A model generated the notes under the pieces. It ran no database searches. It had not been told where the DNA came from and worked only from the letters and a program-made list of their open reading frames with translations. Below are positions 1 through 8,536 of a DNA stretch of 64,000 nucleotides, one piece after another. The position numbers were made by a program, and so were the translations under genes. This stretch comes from an uncultured Flavobacteriaceae bacterium (GTDB lineage Bacteria > Bacteroidota > Bacteroidia > Flavobacteriales > Flavobacteriaceae): positions 310,001 to 374,000 of the forward strand of contig CANMRV010000005.1 of assembly GCA_947500435.1 (NCBI GenBank), given 5' to 3'. Position 1 is the first letter of the stretch. Each line of letters opens with the position of its first letter.

Positions 1-1
1 C

Positions 2-808
2 ATGCCCAAAGGGATTCCGTACAAAGGTCAAATTTTAAATCAAATAGCCACTAAGATGATGGCGGCTACAGAAGATATCGTACCGAACTGGCTAAGTGCT
101 ACTCCGGACCCAAATGTAGCTGTAGGAGCTGCATGCGAACCTTTTATGGTTGAAATGGTAATCCGAGGGTATATGTCCGGACATGCCGCACGTGAGTACA
201 AAGCAGGACGAAGAATGTTGTGTGGCGTGCCAATGCCGGAGGGAATGCAGGAAAATGATAAATTCCCTGAACCTATTATTACTCCCGCTACAAAAGCAGA
301 GCAAGGAGACCACGATGAAGATATTTCGAAAGAGGATATTTTAAAAAGAGGTATTGTTTCGGCGGAGGATTATGAAGTTCTTGAAAAGTATACAAAAGCT
401 TTGTTTCAACGTGGTACAGAAATAGCAGCTGAAAGAGGACTAATCCTAGTAGATACCAAATACGAATTCGGAAAAACCAAAGACGGTAACATTGTATTGA
501 TAGACGAAATACACACGCCAGATTCTTCCCGTTATTTCTACGCAGATGGTTATCAAGAACGCCAAGATAGGGGAGAAGCCCAAAAACAACTTTCTAAAGA
601 GTTCGTTAGACAATGGCTAATCGCCAATAATTTTCAAGGATTAGAAGGGCAAACTGTACCTCATATGTCTGATGAATACATCGAGACCGTTTCGGAACGT
701 TATATTGAATTGTATGAGAATATTACCGGTGAAACCTTTATAAAAGCTGACATCTCTAATATTCAAGAACGGATAGAGAAGAATGTCCTAGAATATTTGA
801 AAGCCTAA
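2..808 (+). CDS. purC: Phosphoribosylaminoimidazole-succinocarboxamide synthase (SAICAR synthetase), 5' truncated
   Basis: Catalyses the ATP-dependent joining of CAIR and aspartate in de novo purine synthesis, in the cytoplasm. The visible 268 residues begin inside the protein at [10 protein letters not shown]; family members usually carry about 50 more N-terminal residues, so the gene starts left of the window and the Met at base 2 is internal. Recognisable family segments are [10 protein letters not shown], the [12 protein letters not shown] stretch and the [13 protein letters not shown] stretch. The C-terminus looks complete. Another purine gene, purL, lies about 24 kb away, so they are not in one operon. 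The identification is firm. Confidence 0.95.
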   Translation: MPKGIPYKGQILNQIATKMMAATEDIVPNWLSATPDPNVAVGAACEPFMVEMVIRGYMSGHAAREYKAGRRMLCGVPMPEGMQENDKFPEPIITPATKAEQGDHDEDISKEDILKRGIVSAEDYEVLEKYTKALFQRGTEIAAERGLILVDTKYEFGKTKDGNIVLIDEIHTPDSSRYFYADGYQERQDRGEAQKQLSKEFVRQWLIANNFQGLEGQTVPHMSDEYIETVSERYIELYENITGETFIKADISNIQERIEKNVLEYLKA

Positions 809-819
809 ATACGATTTCT

Positions 820-1239
820 TCACTCTTTTCTACGCCAGTATTGCGTTCTGCCAAGAAGTGAAAACCCTAGATACCCTCTTACTTTCAATTTATTGGTCTC
901 TACAAGCTCTAAATAGCACTTGTATGTTTTTCCATTTTCGGGGTCTAGAATAGTTCCTCCATTAAATTCATCATCGTCTTTTTGTAGGTCTTCTATAATA
1001 ACTAAGCCTTTTATGGGTTGGTCTTTTTTTGCTCCCTCACATTTTTCGCAGATGCCACTTGTACCTTCAGCATAGCTCTCAACAATTTTTGCGAAGTACT
1101 TATCATTGGTTTGGTAAATTTCAATAAGCCCTTTTTTTTCGTTGGTTTCATCATCATAGGTTTCCCATTGACCAATAATTCCTTGACCATAAGACAGCCC
1201 AGATATAAAGAACAAAACTAATAGCGAAAGATATTTCAT
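820..1239 (-). CDS. DUF2147 family secreted protein
   Basis: A 139-residue protein with an N-terminal Sec signal (MKYLSLLVLFFISGLSYG) followed by the DUF2147 pattern: I-GQWET.DDETN..KG.IEIY near the start, a CEKCEG motif near residue 65 and a C-terminal G-YLGFSLLGRTQYWRR. The family is small, periplasmic and lipocalin-like in predicted fold; its function is not established. It ends 11 bases from the purC end, convergent with it, and starts 30 bases after the M1 peptidase gene ends, so it is probably the last gene of a leftward transcript. Confidence 0.8.
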   Translation of the reverse strand: MKYLSLLVLFFISGLSYGQGIIGQWETYDDETNEKKGLIEIYQTNDKYFAKIVESYAEGTSGICEKCEGAKKDQPIKGLVIIEDLQKDDDEFNGGTILDPENGKTYKCYLELVETNKLKVRGYLGFSLLGRTQYWRRKE

Positions 1240-1269
1240 GAGGTTTTATCTAAGATTTAAAGAATATAA

Positions 1270-2883
1270 TTAATTCAGTTTTTTACTATTTACATAATAG
1301 TTACGATCTACCTTAAACTCTGGTAACCCTTCTATTTTATCAGTACTCCATTCTGTACTTGGAATCAGGGAATGTGCTTTATCTCCCAAAAAGACTTGTA
1401 GGGGCATATCAAAACCTTCGATAACACTGGTATACCTATATTTTAAAACATTGTTGCTAAGTTCATATTCCAAAACTGGAATATCAGCAGTCCGCAAGTA
1501 TTGGTCAAAGACTTTGGACAAATCTATCCCGGATTTTTGAGATAGATAATCTTCAATTTGCTTTGTAGTAACCGTTTGATGGTAGAAATCTTTATTGAGT
1601 CCTCGGAGAATTTGCCGCCATTTTTCATCATCGTTTATCAATTGACGGATGGTATGTAACAGGTTTGAACCCTTGTAATACATGTCCTTGCTACCTTCTT
1701 GATTGACTCCATAAGGACCAATAACAGGTTTATCATTAACGATGTTTTGGCGTAGTCCAATTACATAATCTTCAGCAGCCTCTTTTCCATAATGATAGTC
1801 CAAGAAGATATTTTCAGAATAGGAGGTAAACCCTTCATGAACCCACATATCTGCAGCATCCTTATATGTGATATTATTGGCAAACCACTCATGACCTGCT
1901 TCATGTATAATAATGAAATCGAATTTTAGTCCCCAGCCGGTACTTGACAAGTCACGACCTAAATAGCCTTGCTGCCATTGATTTCCATAGGTTACAGAAC
2001 TTTGGTGTTCCATACCTAAATAAGGGACTTGAACCAACTTAAAGCTATCCTCATAAAATGGATAAGGACCAAACCAGTGCTCAAAAGCTTTCATCATCTT
2101 AGGGGCATCTTTGAACTGTTCTTTTGCTTTTTCTAAATCATCACTGAGGACATAATATTCCATATCTAGCTCACCTTTTTCGCCTTCGAATTTTTCTCCA
2201 AAATACACGTAATCGCCAATATTGACATTAACCCCGTAATTATTAATAGGGTTTTTAACAAACCAGTAGTAGGTATTTGTGGCTTCATCAACTTTTCGCA
2301 ATCTACCGTTTGAAACATTCATTAAACCTTTCGGGACTTTCACACTAATAGCCATGCTGTCTACTTCGTCGTACATGTGGTCCTTGTTGGGCCACCAGAC
2401 ACTTGCACCTAAACCTTGACAAGAGGTTGCCACAAAATGTTTCCCATTGCTATCTTTCTTCCATGAAAAACCACCGTCCCAAGGAGCACGAACAGCTTCT
2501 TTCGGATTTCCGGAATAATGAACCACTACCTCATTGAAGTCTCCTTTTCTTTGCTCTTTTTTTAGATGGATGAAATGTGCATTTCCATTGGACTTGACTT
2601 CCAACTCTTTTCCGTCTTGTGTAACTTTTTCAATTTTCAGCGGTGGTTGCAAATCAACTTGCAAGACATCCTGTTTCTCTAAAACCTTGTAACGAATGGT
2701 ATTACTACCAGAAATATATTTTTCATCAGGATTTACCTCAATATCCAAATGGTAGTAATTCAAATCCCACCAAGCACGTTCTGGGGTGATGCTTCCCCTA
2801 AGCGTGTCTTGTTCTGTAAAGGTTTGGGCTTGAATAGTAGTGGTAACCCCAAGAAGGAGTACTGCTAAAAACTTAATTTTCAT
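1270..2883 (-). CDS. M1 family metallopeptidase (aminopeptidase-like)
   Basis: A secreted or periplasmic zinc aminopeptidase-like enzyme of 537 residues with a Sec signal (MKIKFLAVLLLGVTTTIQAQ). The gluzincin motif is complete: H327-E-x-x-H331 with the third ligand E350 in WVHEGF, and E328 as general base. The exopeptidase motif appears as GMEHQ upstream. The N-terminal beta-saddle domain is present. It lacks the long C-terminal helical domain of PepN, as many Bacteroidota secreted M1 enzymes do. An M28 peptidase gene lies 14 bases upstream on the same strand, so the two probably act together on extracellular peptides. Confidence 0.93.
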   Translation of the reverse strand: MKIKFLAVLLLGVTTTIQAQTFTEQDTLRGSITPERAWWDLNYYHLDIEVNPDEKYISGSNTIRYKVLEKQDVLQVDLQPPLKIEKVTQDGKELEVKSNGNAHFIHLKKEQRKGDFNEVVVHYSGNPKEAVRAPWDGGFSWKKDSNGKHFVATSCQGLGASVWWPNKDHMYDEVDSMAISVKVPKGLMNVSNGRLRKVDEATNTYYWFVKNPINNYGVNVNIGDYVYFGEKFEGEKGELDMEYYVLSDDLEKAKEQFKDAPKMMKAFEHWFGPYPFYEDSFKLVQVPYLGMEHQSSVTYGNQWQQGYLGRDLSSTGWGLKFDFIIIHEAGHEWFANNITYKDAADMWVHEGFTSYSENIFLDYHYGKEAAEDYVIGLRQNIVNDKPVIGPYGVNQEGSKDMYYKGSNLLHTIRQLINDDEKWRQILRGLNKDFYHQTVTTKQIEDYLSQKSGIDLSKVFDQYLRTADIPVLEYELSNNVLKYRYTSVIEGFDMPLQVFLGDKAHSLIPSTEWSTDKIEGLPEFKVDRNYYVNSKKLN

Positions 2884-2897
2884 AAAATTCTATTTTA

Positions 2898-4229
2898 TTA
2901 TCTAAATATTGCATTTGGAAAAACTACAGGACTTTCAAATCCAGCTGCCCCCACAGCTGAAACTCCGAAAAAGAAATTATCAATAACGATGCCATCTAAG
3001 GTGTATTCAGATACATCGCCCACAAATCGGCTATTGTCCCAAGTTGGCGAAGTGGTATCTCTCCAGTAGATTTTATAACCGACTGCGCCATCTACTTTGC
3101 TCCATTTAAACTTAGCTGATGGTTCTACGATTCCTCCAATTTCAACTTTGACCGGAGCAGCTGGTGCCCAAGCCAAAGATGCCATATTGATCGCATTTAC
3201 GGCTGTTAATTTTTTAGCATAATCAAAATTTACATGTTCCAAAACATCTCCGTAGTTGATTCCGTTTTCGGTGCGAATATCTTGATGTTGCTGGGTATAA
3301 TTCTCATGAGCTTCCATAATACGAATACCTGCATAACCAGCATCATTAAAAGGACGATGGTGACCACCACGACCAAATCTATCCAAACGATAAATCATCA
3401 TGGGGTTCATTTCGGGCATGTAAGTTTTGGTTGTTTTATGCACATAACGAGCCAATTGACGTGAAACGCCATCAACTTCCCCACCGTAAAAACGTCTTGC
3501 TCTTCTTTGTTTTTCTGTTTCCGTAGCAGGTACAGGCTCTGAGAAAATTCTAAAATCTCGGTTACTAATGACACCATCTACACCGGTGATGTTTCCTATC
3601 ATGTCATTATTAAAAATTCCGGTGATTTCCCAACCGTTTGCTTTCATTTGTTTTACCAATCCTTGTCCGCCGAACAAACCTTGCTCCTCCCCAGAAAGTC
3701 CCAAATAAATGATGCTGCTTTCAAATTTGTATTTGGATAGTATTCTGGCTGCTTCAATGGTTCCTGCCATTCCACTGGCATTATCATTTGCGCCTGGTGA
3801 ATCATCTGTAAAATTGGTCGGGTCACTTACGCGAGAATCAATATCCCCACTCATAATAATGTATCGATTTGGATATTTTGTTCCCTTTTGAACCGCTACC
3901 ACATTTACGATATACACATCATTGACGATGCGATTATTTCTTCCCTTTTCCACCAAGTCTCTTTGAAAGGAAACATCTAGGCAATTATCACAATCCGTTG
4001 AAATTTTATCGAATTCACTTTTAATCCATCGTCTTGCAGCGCCTATTCCACGGGTAGTTGCAACGGTATCGCTAAGGGTATGTCGTGTGCCGAAGTTGGC
4101 TAAGGTGGTAATATCTTTTTCGATTCGTTCTGCAGAAACCGCATCAATGATGTCGTAAATACGTTGGTCGGTTTGAGAGAACGAATAGGTTGAAATTAGT
4201 AGAATGGATAGTAGTAAAACTTTTTTCAT
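2898..4229 (-). CDS. M28 family zinc peptidase with C-terminal Fn3-like domain
   Basis: A secreted aminopeptidase-like protein. I prefer the Met at 4229, which begins a clear signal peptide (MKKVLLLSILLISTYSFS); an in-frame Met at 4262 would add 11 unlikely residues. M28 landmarks are GANDNASGMAG (bridging Asp), LSGEEQGLFGG (general base and Glu ligand), FNNDMIGN (Asp ligand) and a C-terminal MEAHENYTQQHQD (His). The usual first HxD ligand pair reads D129-x-D131. The last 80 residues (VKFKWSKVDGAVGYKIYWR and on) look like a fibronectin type III fold. It probably forms an operon with the M1 peptidase. Confidence 0.9.
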   Translation of the reverse strand: MKKVLLLSILLISTYSFSQTDQRIYDIIDAVSAERIEKDITTLANFGTRHTLSDTVATTRGIGAARRWIKSEFDKISTDCDNCLDVSFQRDLVEKGRNNRIVNDVYIVNVVAVQKGTKYPNRYIIMSGDIDSRVSDPTNFTDDSPGANDNASGMAGTIEAARILSKYKFESSIIYLGLSGEEQGLFGGQGLVKQMKANGWEITGIFNNDMIGNITGVDGVISNRDFRIFSEPVPATETEKQRRARRFYGGEVDGVSRQLARYVHKTTKTYMPEMNPMMIYRLDRFGRGGHHRPFNDAGYAGIRIMEAHENYTQQHQDIRTENGINYGDVLEHVNFDYAKKLTAVNAINMASLAWAPAAPVKVEIGGIVEPSAKFKWSKVDGAVGYKIYWRDTTSPTWDNSRFVGDVSEYTLDGIVIDNFFFGVSAVGAAGFESPVVFPNAIFR

Positions 4230-4290
4230 GATACATATTTTGTCTGTTCTAAAATACAGCAATTCTTTGAGTTTGACGAGTAAAAATTAA

Positions 4291-5460
4291 CTAAGAAGAT
4301 TTCTTTCCAAGACTTAGTAGTCCGAGTAAAGGACCAATAGCCAAGAGCAAAAACAGATATTTCGGATTAATGCTTTCAGACAGATAGGATAACAACTGAA
4401 TACTCATGATGCTAATCGCAAAACCAATGCAATTCACCAGGGTTAGCCCTGTTCCCTTAAATTCAGCCGGAATTGCACTAGCCACCAAATTTGAAAATTG
4501 AGGAGAATCTGCCGTGACGGCCATTCCCCAAAGACACCACCCCAATAGAAATAGTGATGATGGTATTTGAAAGAGCAGCGGAGAAATAAGACACAATATT
4601 CCTGATAGGGCCAGGGCTGTGGAAGCAACTTTATGGCTTCCTGTTTTTTGAGCGATAAGACCTCCAATACTACATGATAATCCGCCTAGGAAAATGATTA
4701 TACCTGTCCATAAGGGTACAGAAAGCGTTTCGGAATTTAGGAGATTAAAGGTTTGAATGGCCAATGGCGTAAAGGCCCAAAAGGCATAGAGTTCCCACAT
4801 ATGCCCGAAGTAACCAAAAGCAGCTTTTCGATATCCGGATATTTTGAAAAGTTGGGAACCTGCATTTAACTGTAATTTGGGGCTTGGTTTTCGAAAGGGA
4901 CCATTGGGGACCAACATCCAAAGCAAAACTCCTCCTAAAACGGATAAGAGAGATACGGTTTTTATAACAGCATCCGAATTGCTTCCTAAGTCTGTACCAC
5001 TAACCAAGTAGGGTAGTGCGGTTCCGAAAACTAAGGCACCAACTAGAAACCCAAGGGCTTTTCCTAGTCCTTTTTCATAGTAATCGGCTGCGATTTTCAT
5101 TCCTACGGGGTAAATCCCTGCCAAGAAAAAACCAGTGCCGTAACGCGCGGAGAGTAAAGTCCATTTAGAAATTTCTTCGGATAGTAAGACCAAATTGCAA
5201 GCTGCAGCTAATAAAGCGCACACCATAAACACTCGAGATGGCGAAAACCTATCCGCAATCATCAGGACGGCAAAAACTAAAGTTCCTGTGATAAAACCAA
5301 ATTGTACGGACGACAAAACATAACCAACGATTTCAGGGCCAAGTCCTGTCTTAATGGTTAGTTCGTCTACAATAGCGTTGCCGGCAAACCATAATGACGT
5401 ACAGGCAAACTGTGAAAGAATGATTATCGGAAGAATATGTGCTTTGGGTTTCAAAGGCAC
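4291..5460 (-). CDS. Major facilitator superfamily transporter
   Basis: A 389-residue inner-membrane protein with about 12 hydrophobic segments and the half-repeat layout of MFS permeases. It includes an R-x-S/G type loop after helix 2 (MIADRFSPSRVF). The substrate cannot be told from sequence. The start is GTG, directly abutting the TAG stop of the upstream gene (TAGGTG), which suggests translational coupling. The second half is also strongly hydrophobic and complete to KKSS at the end. Confidence 0.85.
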   Translation of the reverse strand: MPLKPKAHILPIIILSQFACTSLWFAGNAIVDELTIKTGLGPEIVGYVLSSVQFGFITGTLVFAVLMIADRFSPSRVFMVCALLAAACNLVLLSEEISKWTLLSARYGTGFFLAGIYPVGMKIAADYYEKGLGKALGFLVGALVFGTALPYLVSGTDLGSNSDAVIKTVSLLSVLGGVLLWMLVPNGPFRKPSPKLQLNAGSQLFKISGYRKAAFGYFGHMWELYAFWAFTPLAIQTFNLLNSETLSVPLWTGIIIFLGGLSCSIGGLIAQKTGSHKVASTALALSGILCLISPLLFQIPSSLFLLGWCLWGMAVTADSPQFSNLVASAIPAEFKGTGLTLVNCIGFAISIMSIQLLSYLSESINPKYLFLLLAIGPLLGLLSLGKKSS

Positions 5461-6987
5461 CTACTGTATAAAAGTGACTTTTGCAATCTTACCGTCTTCT
5501 ACCTTGTAGATAGCTACAGCGCTAAAATTTCCTCCATTTGCTGTAATATACTCTTCATCAATTACATAGTCGGCGATAATTATTCGATTTTTGACAATGT
5601 AATTGAGGTCTGGAGTGGACTCAAAAAATTTCGAATAGCCTTCTCTCATTTTTTCCTTTCCGGTGTATTGGGCTGCATGGGGAAAATTATAAACTTCGAC
5701 ATTCGTAGTGTATGTTTCTAAAAATGCATCAATGTCTCGGGCATTATATGCGTCCATTTGAGTCTGAACTATAGGTTCAGGATTTGAAACTGTACTATCA
5801 TCAAAAATGAACCTCATGCTTGAAATTTTTCCATTTTCAACCTCATATAGTGCTACTTGCATCTGAATTTTTCCATTTCCGGTTACCTTTTCTTGGTCAA
5901 TTACTTTGTTACCAATAGTTATTCGCTTTACTACTTCCACATCGTAGACTTTATTCTCAGGAGATAAACTACTGTAATTCTCCCGCATTTTTTCATGTCC
6001 CCTATAACGAATATCCATTGGAAAATTACTAACAAGCACATCTTCTGCGTAACAGTTGACAAAAGCGTCGAGGTCGCCGGCATTATACGAATCAACCTGT
6101 TTTTGAACGACGTTTGCCGGTGAGGGTTCCGCTACAAAAGCCAGTCTTGTGGCATCTACATTCACGGCAAGACGGCTAATATTAGTAATATTTTTATCTG
6201 GAAAGCTTTGCAGAAGACTCCAGTTTTCATCATTTTTCGGATGAAATTTATAAAGCGCATTACCCATTCCTGCCACCAAAGTGCCATCTGGGAGCCAGCA
6301 AACATCTTCGGTTTTACCAATATCTAGTATTTTTTCAGTAGCACCCGTTATCGGGTCTAGAGATTTTAATTCTGAGCTTTTCGAATTCTCTTTACTGATA
6401 TAACTTACTAATTCCGTATTGGGAATATTTTGAAGCGACCTCCCTACATTTTTCTGTATGGTTCTATACTTTCCATTTTCGTCAAGATGACAAAGAATTA
6501 AATCCATTCGGTTTTCAACCAATAGTGTTGCCACCAATATCTCTGGAGTATACCAGAAGTGATACCCTATTTTTGCTCCTTCGATTATAATCCTTGATGA
6601 ATTATCCTCAGGATTATACTCATAGAGACGTTGTAGACCGTCCATATCTAGTCGGATGGCAGAAATTGTATTTTTCTCCGGAATTCTTAACGGTGAATAT
6701 TCACCACCGGTTGGAGTGTCCGTAAGCCATTTTGATGTGCTTCCTTCGGCAATGTTGAATTTTAGAATATCAGTTTGTCCATCTCTGGTCGAAGCAAAGA
6801 GAATGGAGTTCTTATCATAAAAAGAAGGTTGATTGTCATACCCCGGATTGTTCGAAATATTTCTAGGGTTTGATAGTTGTGTTTCTCCGTCAACGGTCTC
6901 AATATCAACTAAATGGACTTCAGTATCTGGTTGAGCAAAAAGTTGAATGCTCGTGAGCAATAGGGCAAGAAATAGTACGTTTTTCAT
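5461..6987 (-). CDS. PD40/TolB-like propeller fused to two NTF2-like (SnoaL) domains
   Basis: A secreted 508-residue protein with a Sec signal (MKNVLFLALLLTSIQLFA). Residues about 40-310 resemble PD40/WD40-like propeller blades (NNPGYDNQPSFY, ILFASTRDGQTDIL). Then come two tandem NTF2-like domains of about 100 residues each, starting VQKQVDSYNAGDLDAF and VQTQMDAYNARDIDAF. Both contain the nuclear-transport-factor-2/SnoaL pattern (YAEDVLVSNFP, YTTNVEVYNFP; KMRENY, KMREGY). Function is unknown; NTF2 folds bind small hydrophobic ligands or act as ketosteroid-isomerase-like enzymes. Its stop codon touches the MFS gene start. Confidence 0.8.
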   Translation of the reverse strand: MKNVLFLALLLTSIQLFAQPDTEVHLVDIETVDGETQLSNPRNISNNPGYDNQPSFYDKNSILFASTRDGQTDILKFNIAEGSTSKWLTDTPTGGEYSPLRIPEKNTISAIRLDMDGLQRLYEYNPEDNSSRIIIEGAKIGYHFWYTPEILVATLLVENRMDLILCHLDENGKYRTIQKNVGRSLQNIPNTELVSYISKENSKSSELKSLDPITGATEKILDIGKTEDVCWLPDGTLVAGMGNALYKFHPKNDENWSLLQSFPDKNITNISRLAVNVDATRLAFVAEPSPANVVQKQVDSYNAGDLDAFVNCYAEDVLVSNFPMDIRYRGHEKMRENYSSLSPENKVYDVEVVKRITIGNKVIDQEKVTGNGKIQMQVALYEVENGKISSMRFIFDDSTVSNPEPIVQTQMDAYNARDIDAFLETYTTNVEVYNFPHAAQYTGKEKMREGYSKFFESTPDLNYIVKNRIIIADYVIDEEYITANGGNFSAVAIYKVEDGKIAKVTFIQ

Positions 6988-6993
6988 AGGTTT

Positions 6994-8436
6994 TCAGTTG
7001 TTTGGGGATAAAATAACTTCTAGTTTTTCTTTCACTCTTTTTAGCAAAATTCTAAAATGTTCTTCTGTCGTAAATGGGTTCATCACTGTACATCTTAAAT
7101 AATGTACTCCTCTCAATTTGGTTTGTACGATATAAAACTCGCCGTCTTTCAATAATTGCTGACGGACCTGGGTGTTTAACTCGTTCAAGGTATTCAAATT
7201 TAAAGTATCATCTACATATCGAAAGCAAATGATGTTTGAATTTGGTTCAATGGCCAATTCGAAGTTGGGTTCCTTTTGAACAAGCTTTCCAAAGGCCTTT
7301 CCCATATCATATAGTTGGGTTACGTATTCATCGAAAATAGCTTCTCCGTAAGTCTTTAGCATCGTATACCAATGAATACTCATCATGGTTTTGGTGCACT
7401 CAAAAGTCCGTTTTGCCTTGTTGTACCAATCCTCATCATCGGATTGAACCAAAAGATAATCCGCTTTTTGACTAAATGTTGCATGCGAATGATTCCCGTT
7501 TTTAAAGAGTAGGGCAGTAGTGATTGTGGGTAGCATCATCATTTTATGACCATCGATGACCACTGAGTCTGCATGTTCAATTCCGGCAACGGTATGCTTG
7601 TATTTTTCTGAAAAAATTGCTGCTCCACCATGTGCTCCATCCACATGAAACCATAAGTTGTGTTTTTGTGCAAAAGACGCAATAGCAGGCAAATCATCGT
7701 AAACTCCGGTTGCTGTGGAAGGAGCGCTTCCGACGATCGCAAAAACTTCTATACCATTTGCGTCCGCTTTTTCAAGTTCGCTTTCTAGAAGGGAAGTATT
7801 CATTTTAAAATCTTCCGTTGCCGGAATTTTTATAATTCCCTTTTCTCCCAGTCCCATAATTTTGGCGGCTCTATCAACACAATAATGTGCTTCTTCGGAA
7901 ACCATAATTCCCAGAGATTGCTCATGCCCTTCGTTCCAAATATCATTTCTGACTTTTGCTTTTCTGGCTGATAATAAAGCAGTGAGATTTGCTAAAGTTC
8001 CGCCGGAAGTTAAGAATCCCCGAGAATCGGAATTGTACCCGATTTTTTTACAGACTAAGTCAGTAACAATGCGTTCCATGGCGGAAGGAGCCATCCCCAT
8101 TTCGTAGACTGCCATTCCGTTGTTTAGTAGTCCGCTCATCATGGCCGTAAGTGCTGTAATAGGGGCGGTTGGAGTCACTTGATGCCCAATACATTTTGGA
8201 TTGTGTACGGAAGTTGTTCGTTTTAAAATTTGGCTGAAGAGTTCAGTTTCGTCTCCATTTTCAAGAAAATCATTCCAAAATAGGCGTTCATCCTCAGGAA
8301 TATGCCAATCTAAAGTTTGTGTACGTTTATTATGAATCTGTCCGTCTAAATGGTCGGCTAGCTGGTCTATTAATTCATGTCCTCTTTTTCTAAAATCTTT
8401 TGGGGAGTAGGCTGCTTTCAGGAGTTCATTTTGCAT
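6994..8436 (-). CDS. Group II PLP-dependent decarboxylase (aromatic-L-amino-acid/glutamate decarboxylase family)
   Basis: A cytoplasmic fold-type I pyridoxal-phosphate enzyme of 480 residues. The Schiff-base lysine is K298 in VVIDGHKMMM. The cofactor Asp and His lie in FHVDGAHGG, and SGGTLANLTAL matches the phosphate-binding segment. The family decarboxylates amino acids (glutamate, aspartate, DOPA, tyrosine or diaminobutyrate); the substrate cannot be assigned here. It begins about 100 bases after the acyl-CoA dehydrogenase gene, with a terminator in between, and its stop is 6 bases from the PD40/NTF2 gene start, so it heads a leftward operon. Confidence 0.9.
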   Translation of the reverse strand: MQNELLKAAYSPKDFRKRGHELIDQLADHLDGQIHNKRTQTLDWHIPEDERLFWNDFLENGDETELFSQILKRTTSVHNPKCIGHQVTPTAPITALTAMMSGLLNNGMAVYEMGMAPSAMERIVTDLVCKKIGYNSDSRGFLTSGGTLANLTALLSARKAKVRNDIWNEGHEQSLGIMVSEEAHYCVDRAAKIMGLGEKGIIKIPATEDFKMNTSLLESELEKADANGIEVFAIVGSAPSTATGVYDDLPAIASFAQKHNLWFHVDGAHGGAAIFSEKYKHTVAGIEHADSVVIDGHKMMMLPTITTALLFKNGNHSHATFSQKADYLLVQSDDEDWYNKAKRTFECTKTMMSIHWYTMLKTYGEAIFDEYVTQLYDMGKAFGKLVQKEPNFELAIEPNSNIICFRYVDDTLNLNTLNELNTQVRQQLLKDGEFYIVQTKLRGVHYLRCTVMNPFTTEEHFRILLKRVKEKLEVILSPNN

Positions 8437-8471
8437 GCCTAAATTTACCTTCTTAGCAGGTTTAAACCAAA

Positions 8472-8503
8472 TAAAAAACCGCCCACCATAAGGCGAGCGG
8501 TTT
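8472..8503 (-). terminator. Rho-independent terminator after the beta-oxidation operon
   Basis: Inverted repeat AAACCGC (8476-8482) and GCGGTTT (8497-8503) with inner pairing CC/GG. On the minus strand it is followed by a T-run. It separates the acyl-CoA dehydrogenase gene from the decarboxylase gene. Confidence 0.75.
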
Positions 8504-8536
8504 CCACTTCTGTCTCAACAAAAGTTTCAATCTGAA

